Below are positions 37,500 to 53,074 of a stretch of DNA of 64,000 nucleotides, in pieces. The notes under the pieces are model-generated. The model saw only the letters and a program-made list of their open reading frames with translations. It did not search any database and was not told the origin of the DNA. Both the position numbers and the translations under genes were made by a program. The first letter of the stretch is position 1; each line of letters starts with the position of its first letter. This DNA comes from Nicotiana tabacum (lineage: Eukaryota > Streptophyta > Magnoliopsida > Solanales > Solanaceae), in assembly GCF_000715075.1 (NCBI RefSeq), contig NC_134094.1, forward strand, positions 81,545,120 through 81,609,119. The letters are read 5' to 3'.

Positions 37500-37800
37500 T
37501 GCCTGCAACAGGCCTTATTATTGCACATGAGTTGGCCCTGCAGCACGTGATTCGGTCGTGCGGATCCTTATATTATTATTGCACGTGAGTTGGCCGTGCA
37601 ACACGTGAGTTGGCCGTGCGGATCAAGATATTTATATTATGGCACGTGAGTTATCCATGCAACACGTGAGTTGGTCGTGCAGATCCTTATATTATTATTG
37701 CACGTGAGTTGGCCGTGCAGCATATGAGTTGGCTCTGCGGATCCAGATATTTATATTATGGCACGTGAGTTATTCGTGCAGTACGTGAGTTGTCCGTGCT
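37500..37800. repeat. Tandem array carrying seven CACGTG boxes in LTR D
   Basis: Units of CACGTGAGTTGGCCGTGC alternate with GATCCTTATATTATTATTG. Exact CACGTG words start at 37544, 37582, 37602, 37643, 37663, 37701 and 37762. A degenerate relative without most boxes lies in LTR G (48710-48860). Confidence 0.9.
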
Positions 37801-39580
37801 TATAGCGCTTGGGCTGTAGGAGCCCCTCATGAGTCTGTACATACCCCCAGTGAACGCAGTCAACTATAAACAGGGATCAGGCTGCACGCCGCAACAGGTA
37901 TTGTATAGCGCTGAGTGATTGAATGTGCTGAGCACAGTGACAGAGAATGCGAGACAATGAGATTGAGTACTCTGAGAGTGTGAGTACATGAGTGCAATCT
38001 CTGAGATACATTGCATTGACATGCACACATGACATATATGCATAGAGATGTGTTTTCCTCATGCTGTACGGTATCACATTATTCACGATTTCTCACACAT
38101 GCTGACAGATGGGCATAGTGATGCATTTGTTTTACACTGATATCTGGGAAAGAAAATGAGATATTTTATTTATTATTGAAAGGAATTTTGGAAAAATTAC
38201 TGTTTTCAAACTTATTCATATTTTTGGTAACTTCGGTAAATGATTTGGGTTTTCATTGATGTACTTGAAAGGCAGAACTATTTTCAGAAGTCATGATTTA
38301 GCTGAGCATTTATTCTTTATGTTACTTCTATCATTACTTGTTTAATATTGTTATGAACTATTGTTAGTTATGGAAGGTGGACTCTGACCTTGGTAGAAGC
38401 TCATCACTACTTTCAACCTACGACTGGGTTTGTTACTTACTCAGTACATGAGGTCGGTTGTACTGATACTATACTTCTGCACATTGCGTGCAGATGTTAG
38501 ATGTTGTTGTTGATGTGCTCGATGATTGCGGGATCTGAAGATGTACCTGCGTTCCTGTTGTAGCTGCCTCTTGTTAAGGGTATCCTTAGATTTATAAAAG
38601 CTCTGTTTATGTATTATTCAAACAGACTATGTATTTATTTCATTTCCGCTTTGTATACTCTATTCTTAAAAGCTTATGATTTGTACTACTAGTTCTTGGG
38701 GATTGTATAAGATTAAGACCTTTATTTACTTATATTGCTTTAATAATTATTATTGAAATGGGATAGTTGGTAATTGGCTTACCTAACGGGTTGGTTAGGT
38801 GTCATCACGACTAGTTGGATTTTGGGTCGTGACATATAAGCCCAATACGATTCTTGCAAGATTACGCCCAAGATAGCCTCTTAAATCACCCAATTTGGCC
38901 TTAAAATGAGGGAGATACGATGTTTTGAAGTTTTAAAAAAATCTAAAAATTTCAATGGCATTTTTCGTAATTATTTACACTGGAAAAAGAAACCAACAAT
39001 AAGAAAATCTTCGTTTTAGCACCCAAAACTCATTCGAAACCTCCCGGACACAAACCATATATGCATTTTAATCATAAAACACGCTACGAACTTGCTTGCG
39101 CACTCAAAATACCGAAAAGAGGTCATCTTGATCTGATATTGACCACGGTCAAACTTCAAATTCTTAACAAAACTAGTTTCTCGACCAACGATCCAAAACA
39201 CATCCGAGCCCCTCGGGACCCCATCCAATCATACCACCAAGTACAAATACATCATTCAAACTTTTCCAAGGACTCAAAACACCCACGGGAATATCACAAC
39301 AAATAATCGAGGCCCTAACCGAAAAGTTGTTAAATCTTCATTCTTGCAAAAGAGTGTATGAATCACACTTAAACGCTTCGGATTACTTTCAAACTTTGCA
39401 CACAAGTTCAATTTAACTATATAGACCTTTCCAAAGTCTCAAAATACCAATTGGAGTCCAATAACATCAAAGTCAAATCTTGATCAAACTTATGAACTCT
39501 TAAGTTCTTCAAATTGTCAACTTTCGACAAATAGTGTCGAATTCTTCTAGGAACCTCCAAAACTAAATCCGAGCATATAT

Positions 39581-42326
<2,746 letters not shown>

Positions 42327-42915
42327 AGTTGGTATCAAAGCACTAGGTTACTTAGGTCTCACGAGTCACGATCAAGCTTATTAGAGTTTGAAGGATTGTT
42401 ACGGAGACGTCTGTACTTTTCTCTCAGAGGCTATGAAGTTTAGGAACAATATCACTTCTTTCTTATTCTATCATGTGATTTTATTCTATCATCGATGATT
42501 GAACCATTCTATTCTTATTCTCTCGCAGATGGCGAGAACACGTAATACATCTACCGACGGACAAGGGCCAGAGCCCCCGGTGGAAACTATGGCCAGGGGT
42601 AGAGGCCGAGGTCGAGGTCGTGCCAGAGGTTGAGGTAGAGGCAGAGGTAGAGCTCAGTCTAGAGCTCGAGTAGCAGCACCTGTTGTGGAGCCTCAGGCGG
42701 ATTTCGAAGCAGAGGTTCTAGATCAGACTGTACCTGTTGGACCAATTCAGGTCCTGGAAGGATACATAGCTACTCCAGTACTTTAGGACACTCTAGTCCG
42801 TTTGGCGAGCCTAATGGAGGGTGTGGCCCATAATGGTATATTTCCAATGGCACCAGCTGTCTCACAGGCTGGGGGAGGAGCACAAACTCCCACTACTCCC
42901 GCTCCGGAGTAAATG

Positions 42916-45542
42916 TGTAATGACTCGGTCGGTCGTTTTAAGTATTACAACCTCGTTTCCCCATTTACTGCTCAAATTGTGCTTTTCGGTTGTTATTTGA
43001 CTTGCCGGGGGTAATTGGTTCGGGTTCGATGAGGTTTGGAATGTTTTGGAACATTTAGTTCCAAGGTTTAGAACTTAAGTTAAAAAGGGTGATCGGATGT
43101 TGACATATGTATAACGACCCCGGACAAATTTTGCTATGAAAATTAAGGTTTTGTGGTGCCGAGGAAGATTATTTAGTACAAATATTTCTCAGACTTTTTG
43201 GGTTGAACAATGCGCCGAAGATTAAAGAAAACAATTTGCCGGAAAAATGTGATTTATGCGGCCCAGTATGCGGTCGCAAAATCACTTTGCGGACCGCATA
43301 ATGTCCGTAGAGTGAATCAGGAGTGGGGCAAGTATGGAGGAAAGTCTGCGGCGCATTATGCGACCGCAAATCAGTTCTGCGGTACATTATGCGATCGCAT
43401 AATGATCGCAGACTGAGGCAGCGTTGCCCAGTTCCTGAGGCCATTTTTGTGACCCATTATGCGGGCTGCAGGAGCATTATGCAGTCGCATATGCGACCGC
43501 AGAGTGTGTTTCAGGGCTTCATTTTTCTGGTTTTATAAACCCGACTCCATTCTTTTAAAACACTATTGGGGGTCATTTTGAAGGGTTTCATCTGATATTT
43601 TAGAGAGTGGTGAGAGCATCTTAGAGAGAGAAAGTGAAGACTTAGTCAATTGTTCATCAATTCTTGTTCAAGGCTTGAAGAATTTACAAGGATCTTGCTA
43701 GAGCTTCAAAGAGGTAAGAATTTCTTTCCCAAATTCTTCAATTTCGAGTTTGGAGTAAAAGATTGGGGATTAAGAGTATGATTCTTGAGTATAAGAGTAT
43801 TATATATACATGCTTGTACCAATAAGGTTTGTAGCAAGATTATTGAGTTCAAATGGGTAAGGATTGGGTTGTGAATGGTAGACATATTCAAAGACTTTAA
43901 TTGAAGATTTGAGGGTTGAGTTGATGTCAGAATTTGGTGAAATATGTTTGATTGAACTTGTTGTTGGATGAGAGTTCATATTCCATAACTTTTGTCGGGT
44001 TCCGAGATGTGGGCCCCACGAGCAATGTTTTAGTTAATTTCGGATTTTTATTGGAAAATTAGTATTTCCTTATGGAATTAATTACACTAATTGGTATTGA
44101 CTGAATCAAATTAATTGTGGTTAGATACGAGGCTTTCAGAGACTAATTCTCGTGGCAAGGGCATATCGGAATAAAGAATTATACGGTTTGAGGTGAGTAA
44201 CAATTCTAAATTTGGTCCTGAGGGTATGAAACCCCAGATTATGTGTTATGTGATTGGTTTTGAGGTGACGCACATGCTAGGTGACGGGCGTGTGGGCGTA
44301 CACCGTAGAAATTGTGACTTGGTCAAATTCTATGGAACTGTATAGTTGAATAATCTGTTGATATTCGTATATTATCTACGTGTTAGAGAAAATTGAGCCG
44401 AGACTCGTATTAAAAATCATACTTAGACATATGTTATTATTGTTGGTACCTACTGGGGTCATTTCTATGGTTGAATTATATGCTCAAATTGTAATTTCAC
44501 ACTCATTCATGTTCATTCATTTCATATCATATCTCAGTCTCTGTTGTTATTTATTGATACATCATATTATTATTTTTGGGCTAATTTTCATGACATCTTG
44601 AGCCCGAGAGACTGGAGAGGTTGATGACTAAGTGAGGTCGAGGGCCTAATTGTGAGGATATTTATGGGATCGGGCTGCGCGCCGCAGCATGTTCATTATT
44701 ATATGCCATGATTGGCTTGATATAGCGTTTAGGCCGAAGGAGCCCCTCCGGAGTCTATACATACCCCTAGTAAGTGTAGGTACCTACTGAGTGCGAGTGC
44801 GAGCGCCGAATGCCGAGTGCTGAGTGATTGAGAGGAATGAGTGACTGTGAGGAAAAAAGTGACTGTGAGGTTAGAGTGAATGGGAGTATTGAGTGACTGT
44901 TACTCTGAAAGGAGGCATTGATTTCATTATTACTGTACTTCAGCTGTCATATATCACTATTTTTGGAAATTTCGAAAAAATATTATTTTCTGTTTCAGTC
45001 AAATTTGATATGAAATTACTGTTAAGTTTTAAATGTTGAACTTGAAAGCATGCCTACCATTTTATGTTGGGAAGTATTGTCTTTGAACTTAGTTGTGAAG
45101 CTCGTCACTACCTTCAGTTTTTATTTATTATTGTTACTTACTGAGTTGGTTGTACTCATACTACACCATGCACTTCGTGTGCAGATCCAGGTAATCACGG
45201 ATACAGTGTGTGTTGATTCTTTCACACAGTTAATTTTTCATTGATTCCGAGGTAGCTGCCATGTTTTGCAGACCTTGTCCCTCCTTCTCTATCTCTTTGT
45301 TTACTGTATTTAGTCTCAGACTATTATAGACCGTGTTTTTCAGACTTGTAATATATAGATGCTCATGTACTCAGTGACACCAGGTTTTGGGAGTGTTTGT
45401 ATCGGAATTTGCGAGATTTTTTGTATTGTATTAAACATTATGTTTTCAAACTTAAAGGGAATCGTGGGTTATTGATATTGTCATCTTGCCTAGTATTGAG
45501 ATAGGCGCCATCATGACAGTTTAGGATTTTTGGGTCGTGACA
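42916..45542 (+). mobile_element. Solo LTR F inside gag of Gypsy E
   Basis: From TGTAATGACTCGG to TGGGTCGTGACA, 2627 bp, flanked by AAATG (42911-42915) and AGATG (45543-45547). The gag reading frame is continuous when the LTR and one flank copy are ignored. Same family as solo LTR D. It has a TATAAA-type site at about 43535 and a TTATGCGACCGCA cluster (43250-43510). Confidence 0.88.
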
Positions 45543-46639
45543 AGATGGTTCCCCAGTACCAGACTCCAGCAGTCCCGCCAGTTGGGATAGTTCAGCAGTT
45601 GTTGCGACACAGGCCGTTGATAGGCACGCCATGTCTTCTGAGGCCTTATTGAGATTGGACAAGTTTACTAAGTTTTTTCCAGTTCACTTCAGTGGTACAC
45701 CTACTAAGGACCCATATGATTATCTTAACCGCTGCCATGAGGTGCTGCAGACCATGGGAATAGTTGAAAGCAACGAAGTCAATTTTTCTATGTTTCAGAT
45801 AACTGGTTTTGCCAAGAGGTGGTGAAGAGATTATGTATTTTCTAGACCAGCTGATTCGCTTGTACTTACCTGGGAACAGTTCTCACAACTGTTTCTGGAG
45901 ATGTTTGTTCCTATTACACTGAGAGAGGAATACCGCAAGCAGTATGAGCGTCTCCAACATGGTAGTATGTATGTTACCCAGTATGAGACCCGATTTGTGG
46001 ACTTAGCACGTCATCCCATCGTCTTACTTCCTAGTGAAAAGGAGAGAGTGAGGAGAATCATTGATGGACTCACTTATACTATCAGGATTCAGATGGCCAA
46101 AGAGACAGTGAATGATATTTCCTCCCAAACAACCATGAATATTGCTAGGCGGATTGAGTTAGTTCGTGCTCAGGAGAGAGGGCCAGTGTCAGACAAAAGG
46201 CCCCATCATTCCGGTACTTATGGTAGGGGTCATCCTCCTAAGCCATTTTATTCACCACTTCAGGCTTCTCACGGTACTTCAGGGAGTCACAGTCCTATTA
46301 TGCCTTACTTTGGGTAGGTAACATTTAGAGCACATTAAGCTCATATCAGTGCACCGCCATTCCAGAATCACTATAACAGTTATCCGGCCCATTTAGGTCA
46401 GCTTCACCTTCAGCAGCCACAACAACAGGATGGGTATTATGCGTGTGGGAACATTGGCCACATCAGGAGGTATTGCCCTAGGTTGTCAAGCAACAGATAT
46501 CAGCAGTGTTATCGTGCCATCATACCGGCACCAGTTGCTCCACTGCCCGCCCTGCTAGCTAGGGGCAGGGGTCAAACAGCTAGAGGTAGAGGTCAGGTTG
46601 TTAGAGGTGGAGGCCAGCCAGTTAGAGGTCGTCCCAAAG

Positions 46640-49562
46640 TGTAACGATCCGGCCGGTCGTTTCGAGAGTTATAGCCCTGTTTTCCCCATTTCTACTTTTT
46701 TTTATGTTATTCAGCTATATTATATTATATCGGGTTAGTTGGTTCGGGACCGGAGTGGTTTCAGAGTGAATTGAGACACTTAGTCTCTTAAGTAGAAACT
46801 TAAGTTGGAAAAGTCAACCGGATGTTGACCTATGTGTAAACGATCTCGGATTTGAATTCCGATGGTTCCGTTAGCTCCGTTAGGTGATTTTAGACTTAGG
46901 AGTGCATCCGAAATATGATTTGGAGGTCCGTGGTAGAATTAGGCTTGAATTGGCGAAATTAAAAATTTGGCGATTTCGATCGGCAGTGGAAAAATTTGAT
47001 ATTGGGGTCGGAATGGAATTTCGGAAGTTGGAGTAGGTTCGTAGTGTCATTTGTGATGTGTGTGCAAAATTTGAGGTCATTCGGACGTGGTTTGGTTAGT
47101 TTTGGCATCGGTTGCCGAATTTGGAAATTTAAAAGTTCTTAGGCTTGAATCCGAGGGTAATTGATGATTTGATGTTGTTTTGAGTGATTTGATATTATTT
47201 TGAGTGATTCTAAGGTTTGACTAAGTTATTATGTTGATATATGACTTGTTGGTATTTTTGTTGAGGCCCTGAGGGCCTCGAGGTAATTCCGGGTGGTTAA
47301 CGGATTTGTAGAAGTTGGAAAATGCAGCTGAAGCTGCTGCTACTGCTATTTTTGCACCTGCGTAAGAAAGAGTCGCAGGTGCGAGGCCGCTGGTGCACGT
47401 AGGGAGTTCGCAAGTGCGGGCAATGCCGGGCTAGGCAGGTTGCGCAGGTGCGAGTTGGAGATTGCATCTGCGAGCCCGCAGGTGCGAAACCTGGGGTGCA
47501 AATTCGGAAAGGGATATGCTGGGTAGGCTTCACAGAAGAGGAGAAAAAGCGCAGGTGCACCTTCACAGGCGCGAGAATTTTCTGCGTAGATGTGGAAAAA
47601 TGTGAAGCCAGGCTGGAGCGCAGGCGCGAAGGATTTGGCCGCACATGTGAGCCCGCATGTGCGAGGCCTGGAGCGCAGGTGCGAAAGTTGGGGAATTAAG
47701 TGGAGTTCGCGGATGCGGCACCTTGACCGCAGGTGCGTTCCCACAGGCACGGAAAAAGAGCCCACAGGTGCGAAAAACCTGGGCAGAAACCATAAATAGA
47801 ACCCTTCGCGAATTTGGTTCATTTCCACCATTTTCAAGTCGGTTTATGGAGCTTTTGGAGTGATTTTTGAAGGGTGATTCAAGGGCTATCAGTGAGGTAA
47901 GTTGCTTGAGACCTAATACTTGTATATATATGATGATTTTCCGTTATTTAGTCATTGTAATTAGTGAAAATGAGGGGTTAGGGCTTGGAATATTTGGAGA
48001 GTAATTTAAGGATTTGAAGGACCAAACGATGTCGGATTTTGATGAATTTGGTATGGTTAGACTCGTGAGTGAATGAGCTTTCTAGTTTTGTAAAATTTAT
48101 CTAATTTCGAGATGTGGGACTGGGGGCCGGGTTTGAGCCAATTTCGGATTGTGATATAATTTTGTAGCTTTTCTTATGAAATTCATTCCATTAGCGCGTA
48201 TTGATGGTATTGTACTGATTGTGAATAGATTCGGAGTATTTGGAGACCGAGTCTAGAGACGAGGGCATCCCGGAGTAGGATTTCTATGCTGCTAAGGTAA
48301 GTAACAGTTTTAATTCTGGCTTTGAGGGTATAAATCCCGAGAATTTGATATCGTGTGACTGTTTGGAGGTGATACCCACGCTAGGTGACGGGCGTGTGGG
48401 TGTATACCTCGAGGGATTAAGACTTGGTCCATCCCGTGAGGCCTCATGGCCATCATCTGTGTTTACGTAGTTACTTGTTGTTGAAATTATCTGCCTTCAT
48501 GTTAGAGATCATGCTTAGGCTTTATTCATGCTCACATTATTTGTACTCAGTCATAGAAATTATTGTACATGTTTACCTCAGTCTCTATTATTTGCTAATA
48601 TGCTGTGATACTTGATGTGGGCTGTGTTCCCTTATTTGTTGATGATGGTGAGGCTAGTGAGGTAAATGATTGAGTGAGGCCGAGGACCTAGTTGTGAGGA
48701 TATTAATAGCATAGTGCGTGAGTTATCCGCGTAGCGCGTGAGTTGACCATACGGGTTCAGGTATTGATACCATAGCGCGTGGGTTGTCCGTGTAGCACGT
48801 GAGTTGACCGTGCGGATCCAGGTATTGATATGATGGCACGTGAGTTGTATGTGCTTAGCGCTTGGGATTTGGGAGCCCCTCTGGAGTCTGTACACACCCC
48901 CAGTAAGCGCAGAGTGTTTTGAATGTTGAGTGCTGAGTGCGAGTGATAAGTGATGAAGTGACACTGCTGTGAGGTTATATTTATTTGTGTTGTTGCTACA
49001 TTTATCTGTTAAACTTCTTTGTGGCATTTACTGAGTTATGGAATTTACCTGTTTATTTTCTGTTTATTTTTAAATTATAAAAATGAATAATTGGACTGTT
49101 TTACTTAGCTCGTCACTATTGCTCATTTTCTTAGTTATTTATGTTACTTGCTGAGGTGGTTGTAATCATACTACACCCTGCACTTTATGTGCAGATCCAG
49201 GTGAGTTAGAGCGCGGTGATCGTTGAGTTCAGGCCGGCTATCTGTGGAGATTGCAAGGTAGCTGCTAGCGTCCGCAGGACCTTGTTACTCCTTTTGTCAT
49301 TTCTTCTTTTGGACAGTTAGACAGTTTATATATCTTAATTTATAAGTTTAGACGCTCATGACTTAGTGACACCCCGATGTTTGGGGCTCGTTTCCGTATT
49401 TCTAATTATATTTAGAGTTGATTTAGTTTAAGAAAAATTCAAATGTTGGAAATGTTTTATTAAATCCCTATAATCGGGTTAGTAGTAATATTTTGGGAAG
49501 TAGGCTTGCCTTGTAACACGATAGGCTCCATCACGACCATGGTTAGATTTTGGGTCGTGTTA
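46640..49562 (+). mobile_element. Solo LTR G between gag and protease of Gypsy E
   Basis: From TGTAACGATCCGGCC to GGGTCGTGTTA, 2923 bp. Flanks are CAAAG (46635-46639) and CAGAG (49563-49567), and the reading frame rejoins exactly across them. The final bases TTA instead of ACA show a decayed end. It holds a GCAGGTGCGA cluster (47350-47790), a CATAAATAG TATA-like site at about 47790 and a GCGCGTGAGTT array (48710-48860). Confidence 0.85.
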
Positions 49563-52500
49563 CAGAGATGTAGCTCCGAGTGGTAGGGCCCAGCCCCGAT
49601 TTTGTGTTTTTCTTACTAGGCATGAGGCCGAGTCATTAGATGTCGTGATCATAGTTATTGTTCCAGTTTTCCATAAAGATGCTGCAGTTTTATTTGATCC
49701 AGGATCTACTATTTCCTATATGTCCTCCTACTTTGCTTCATATTTGGTTGTGCCTCGTGATTCTCTGAGTGCTTTTGTGTATGTGTCCATACCATTGGGG
49801 GATTCTATCAATGTAGATCATGTCTATCATTCGTGTGTGGTTACTATTGGTAGTCTTGAGACTAGCATAGATCTTCTACTTCTTGATATGATTGATTTTG
49901 ATGTCATATTGGGTATGGATTGGCTCTCAGCTTCTCATGCTATATTGGATTGTCACACCAAAATAGTGACCTTATCCATGCTGGGGTTACCTCGAATAGA
50001 GTGGAAAGGCACTCCTGGCCATTCCACCAACAAGGTTATCTCTTACGTGAAGGCTCGGCATATGGCCGAGAAGGGGTGTCTAACTTATTTGGTTTATATT
50101 CGCGATCACAGTGCGGATATTACTTCTATGGATTCAATCCCAGTTGTCCGTGAGTTTCCTGATGTATTTCCTACGGATTTGCCGGGTATGCCACCCAACA
50201 GAGATATTGACTTATGTATTGATTTGGCTCCGGGCACCCAGCCCATTTCTATTCCACCATACCGTATGGCCCCACCGGAGCTAAAAGAATTGAAGGAGTA
50301 GTTACAAGACTTGCTTGACCAGGGATTCATTAGACCTAGAGTCTCGCCCTGGGGCGCACCAGTGTTATTTGTAAAGAAGAAATATGGTTCAATGCGGATA
50401 TGTATAGATTATCGGTAGTTGAACAAGGTTACTATCAAGAACAAGTATCTGTTGCCAAGAATTGATGACTTATTCGATCAGCTTCAGGGTGAAAAGGTAT
50501 TTTGAAAGATCGATTTGAGGTCTGGTTACCATCAGTTGAATATTAGGGCATCCGATGTCCCTAAGACATCGTTTCGGACTCGGTATGGGCATTACGAATT
50601 CCTAGTGATGTCATTTGGGCTGACAAATGCCCCAAATACATTTATGGATTTTATGAACCGGGTATTCAAGCCCTATTTGGATTCTTTTGTGGTTGTATTC
50701 ATTGATGATATCTTGATTTACTCTAGTAGTCGAGAGGAGCATGAGCAGCATCTTTGGATTATGCTCAGACTTTGAAGAATAACCAGTTATATGCCAAATT
50801 TTCAAAATGTAAATTTTGGTTAGACTTAGTTGCATTTCTGGGGCATGTTGTATCGGTAGAAGGCATAAAAGTGGATCTAAAGAAGATTGAGGCCATTTAA
50901 AATTGGCCTAGACCTACTACAACTATAGAGATCCGGCGTTTCTTAGGTTTGGCAGGTTATTATCGCCGGTTTGTTGAGGGGTTTTCATCCATAGCATCCC
51001 TACTGACCAAATTGACCCAGAAGGATGCCCCATTCATATGGTCAGACGAGTGTAAATTGAGCTTTCAGAAGCTCAAGACTGTTTTGACTACAACACCAAT
51101 GTTGGTATTACCCACATGTTCAGGATCTTATATGGTTTATTGTGATGCATCTCGCATTAGGCTTGGTGCAGTATTAATGCAAGATGGCAGAGTGATTGCA
51201 TATGCATCGTGGTAGTTGAAAGTTCATGAGAAGAATTACCCTGTTCATGACTTAGAATTGGCAGTCATTGTTCATGCGCTGAAGATTTGGAGGCATTACC
51301 TTTACGATGTCTCATTTGAGGTATTCACTGATCATCGAAGTCTACAATATCTATTCAAACAAAAAGACCTCAATTTGAGGCAGAGAAGATGGTTGGAGCT
51401 GTTGAAAGACTATGATATCGCCATTTTATATCACCCCAAAAAGGCCAATCTGGTGGTCGATGCTTTGAGTAGAAAGGCTGTGAGTATGGACAACCTTGCG
51501 TATATTCCGGTTGGTGAGAGGCCTTTAGCTGCAGATGTTCAGACTTTGGCCAATCAGTTCGTGAGGTTAGATGTTTCATAGTCTAGTCCGATTCTAGCTT
51601 GCACAGTCGCTCAGTCTTCCTTGTATGAGTGTATCAGAGAGCGATAGTATGATGATCCTCATTTGCTTGTCCTTAAGTACACGGTGCGGCACGGAGATGA
51701 TGGAGTTTTGCAGATGCAGGGTCGTATTTGTGTGCCTAATATGGATGGGCTTCGTCAATTAATTCTTGAAGAGGCTCACAGTTCTCGGTATTCAATTTAT
51801 CCGAGTACCGCCAAAATGTATCAAGATTTGCGGCAACATTATTGGTGGAGGAGAATGAAGAAGGATATAGTTGCATATGTAGCTTGGTGTTTAAATTGTC
51901 ATCAAGTCAAGTGCGGGCATCAGAGACTTGGTGGTTTGCTTCAGAAATTAGAAATTCCTGAGTAGAAATGGGAGCGTATCACTATGGATTTTGTTGTTGG
52001 GCTCCCACAGACTCATAAGAAATTCGATGCAGTATGGGTCATTGTGGGAAGGTTGACCAAGTCAGCACATTTCATTCCAGTAGTAGTCACCTATTCTTTA
52101 GAGCGGTTAGCTGAGATTTACATTCGCGAGATTGTCCGCCTTCACGGTGTACCCGTGTCTATTATTTCTGATCAAGGTACGCAGTTCACCTCGCACTTCT
52201 GGAGAGCTGTACAACGTGAGTTAGGCACGCGGGCTGAGTTGAGTACAGCATTTCATCCACAGACAGACGGATAGTCAGCACTATTCAGATATTGGAAGAT
52301 ATGCTTCGCGCTTGTGTTATAGATTTTGGAGGTTCTTGGGATCAGTTCTTGCCACTTGTGGAGTTTGACTATAATAACAGCTATCAGTCAAGCATTCAAT
52401 TGGCTCCGTATGAAGCATTATACGGGAGGCGATATCGCTCGCCAGTTGGCTGGTTTGAACTGGGAGAGGCACAATTATTGGGTACTGATTTGGTACAGGA

Positions 52501-53074
52501 TGCCTTGGAGAAGGTCAAGGTTATTCAGGATTGACTTCGCACAGATCAATCTAGGAAAAAGAGTTATGCCGATCGTAAAGTTCGTGATGTTGCATTCATG
52601 GCAGGAGAAAGAGTATTACTTCGGGTTTCACCTATGAAAGGTGTAATGAGATTTGGAAAGAAGGGAAAGTTGAGCCCTAGGTATATCAGACCCTTTGAAA
52701 TTCTTGAAAGGGTGGGTGAAGTAGCCTACAAGCTTGTACTACCACCTAGTTTATCAGCAGTTCATCCGATGTTCCATGTGTCTATGCTCCAAAAATATTA
52801 TGGTAATCCGCCCCATGTGTTAGATTTCAGCTCAGTCCAATTGGACAAAGTTTGACTTATGAAGAGGAACCAGTAGTTATTTTATCCCGACAGGTCCGAC
52901 AGTTGAGGTCTAGGAGTTATCCTTAAGTTCGGGTCCAATGGAGAGGTCAGTTGATTGAGGCAGCTACCTGAGAGTCCGAGTGTAACATGTGGAGTAGATA
53001 TCCACACTTTTTCACCAGCTCAGGTAATTTTCTAATTCCGTTCGAGGACAAACATTTGTTTTAGAGGTGGTGAA

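Larger units (their letters stand above)
35625..38834 (+). mobile_element. Solo LTR D (Ty3/Gypsy), 3.2 kb
   Basis: Runs from TGTAACGACCCGACCGGTCG to GGGTCGTGACA. Flanks are GATAA (35620-35624) and TATAA (38835-38839), a 5-bp duplication with one mismatch. No coding sequence. TATAAA-type sites lie at about 36288 and 36313. It shares long stretches with solo LTR F, including ACACTATTGGGGGTCATTTT, so D and F are one family. It is inserted in LTR C. Confidence 0.85.
42529..53064 (+). pseudogene. Gag-pol of Gypsy E, interrupted twice and carrying many stops
   Basis: Pieces are 42529-42915, 45548-46639 and 49568-53064. Gag capsid lies at 45630-46300. The zinc knuckle near 46435-46475 has its first Cys replaced by Tyr. 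Protease (LFDPGST, 49685-49705), reverse transcriptase (50250-50760, with FIDD in place of YxDD), RNase H (51100-51470), integrase (51660-52540; HHCC region ending CLNC, core DFVVGL and SDQGTQF) and a C-terminal chromodomain (about 52850-53030) follow in normal order. At least a dozen in-frame stops, and apparent frame breaks near 50770 and 52850, prevent a full product. The order matches chromoviruses of the Del/Tekay clade; the clade call is by eye. Confidence 0.9.

Noticed and set aside
47297..47863. Several open frames up to 163 residues
   Set aside because: Same reason: GC-rich repeat cluster in solo LTR G.
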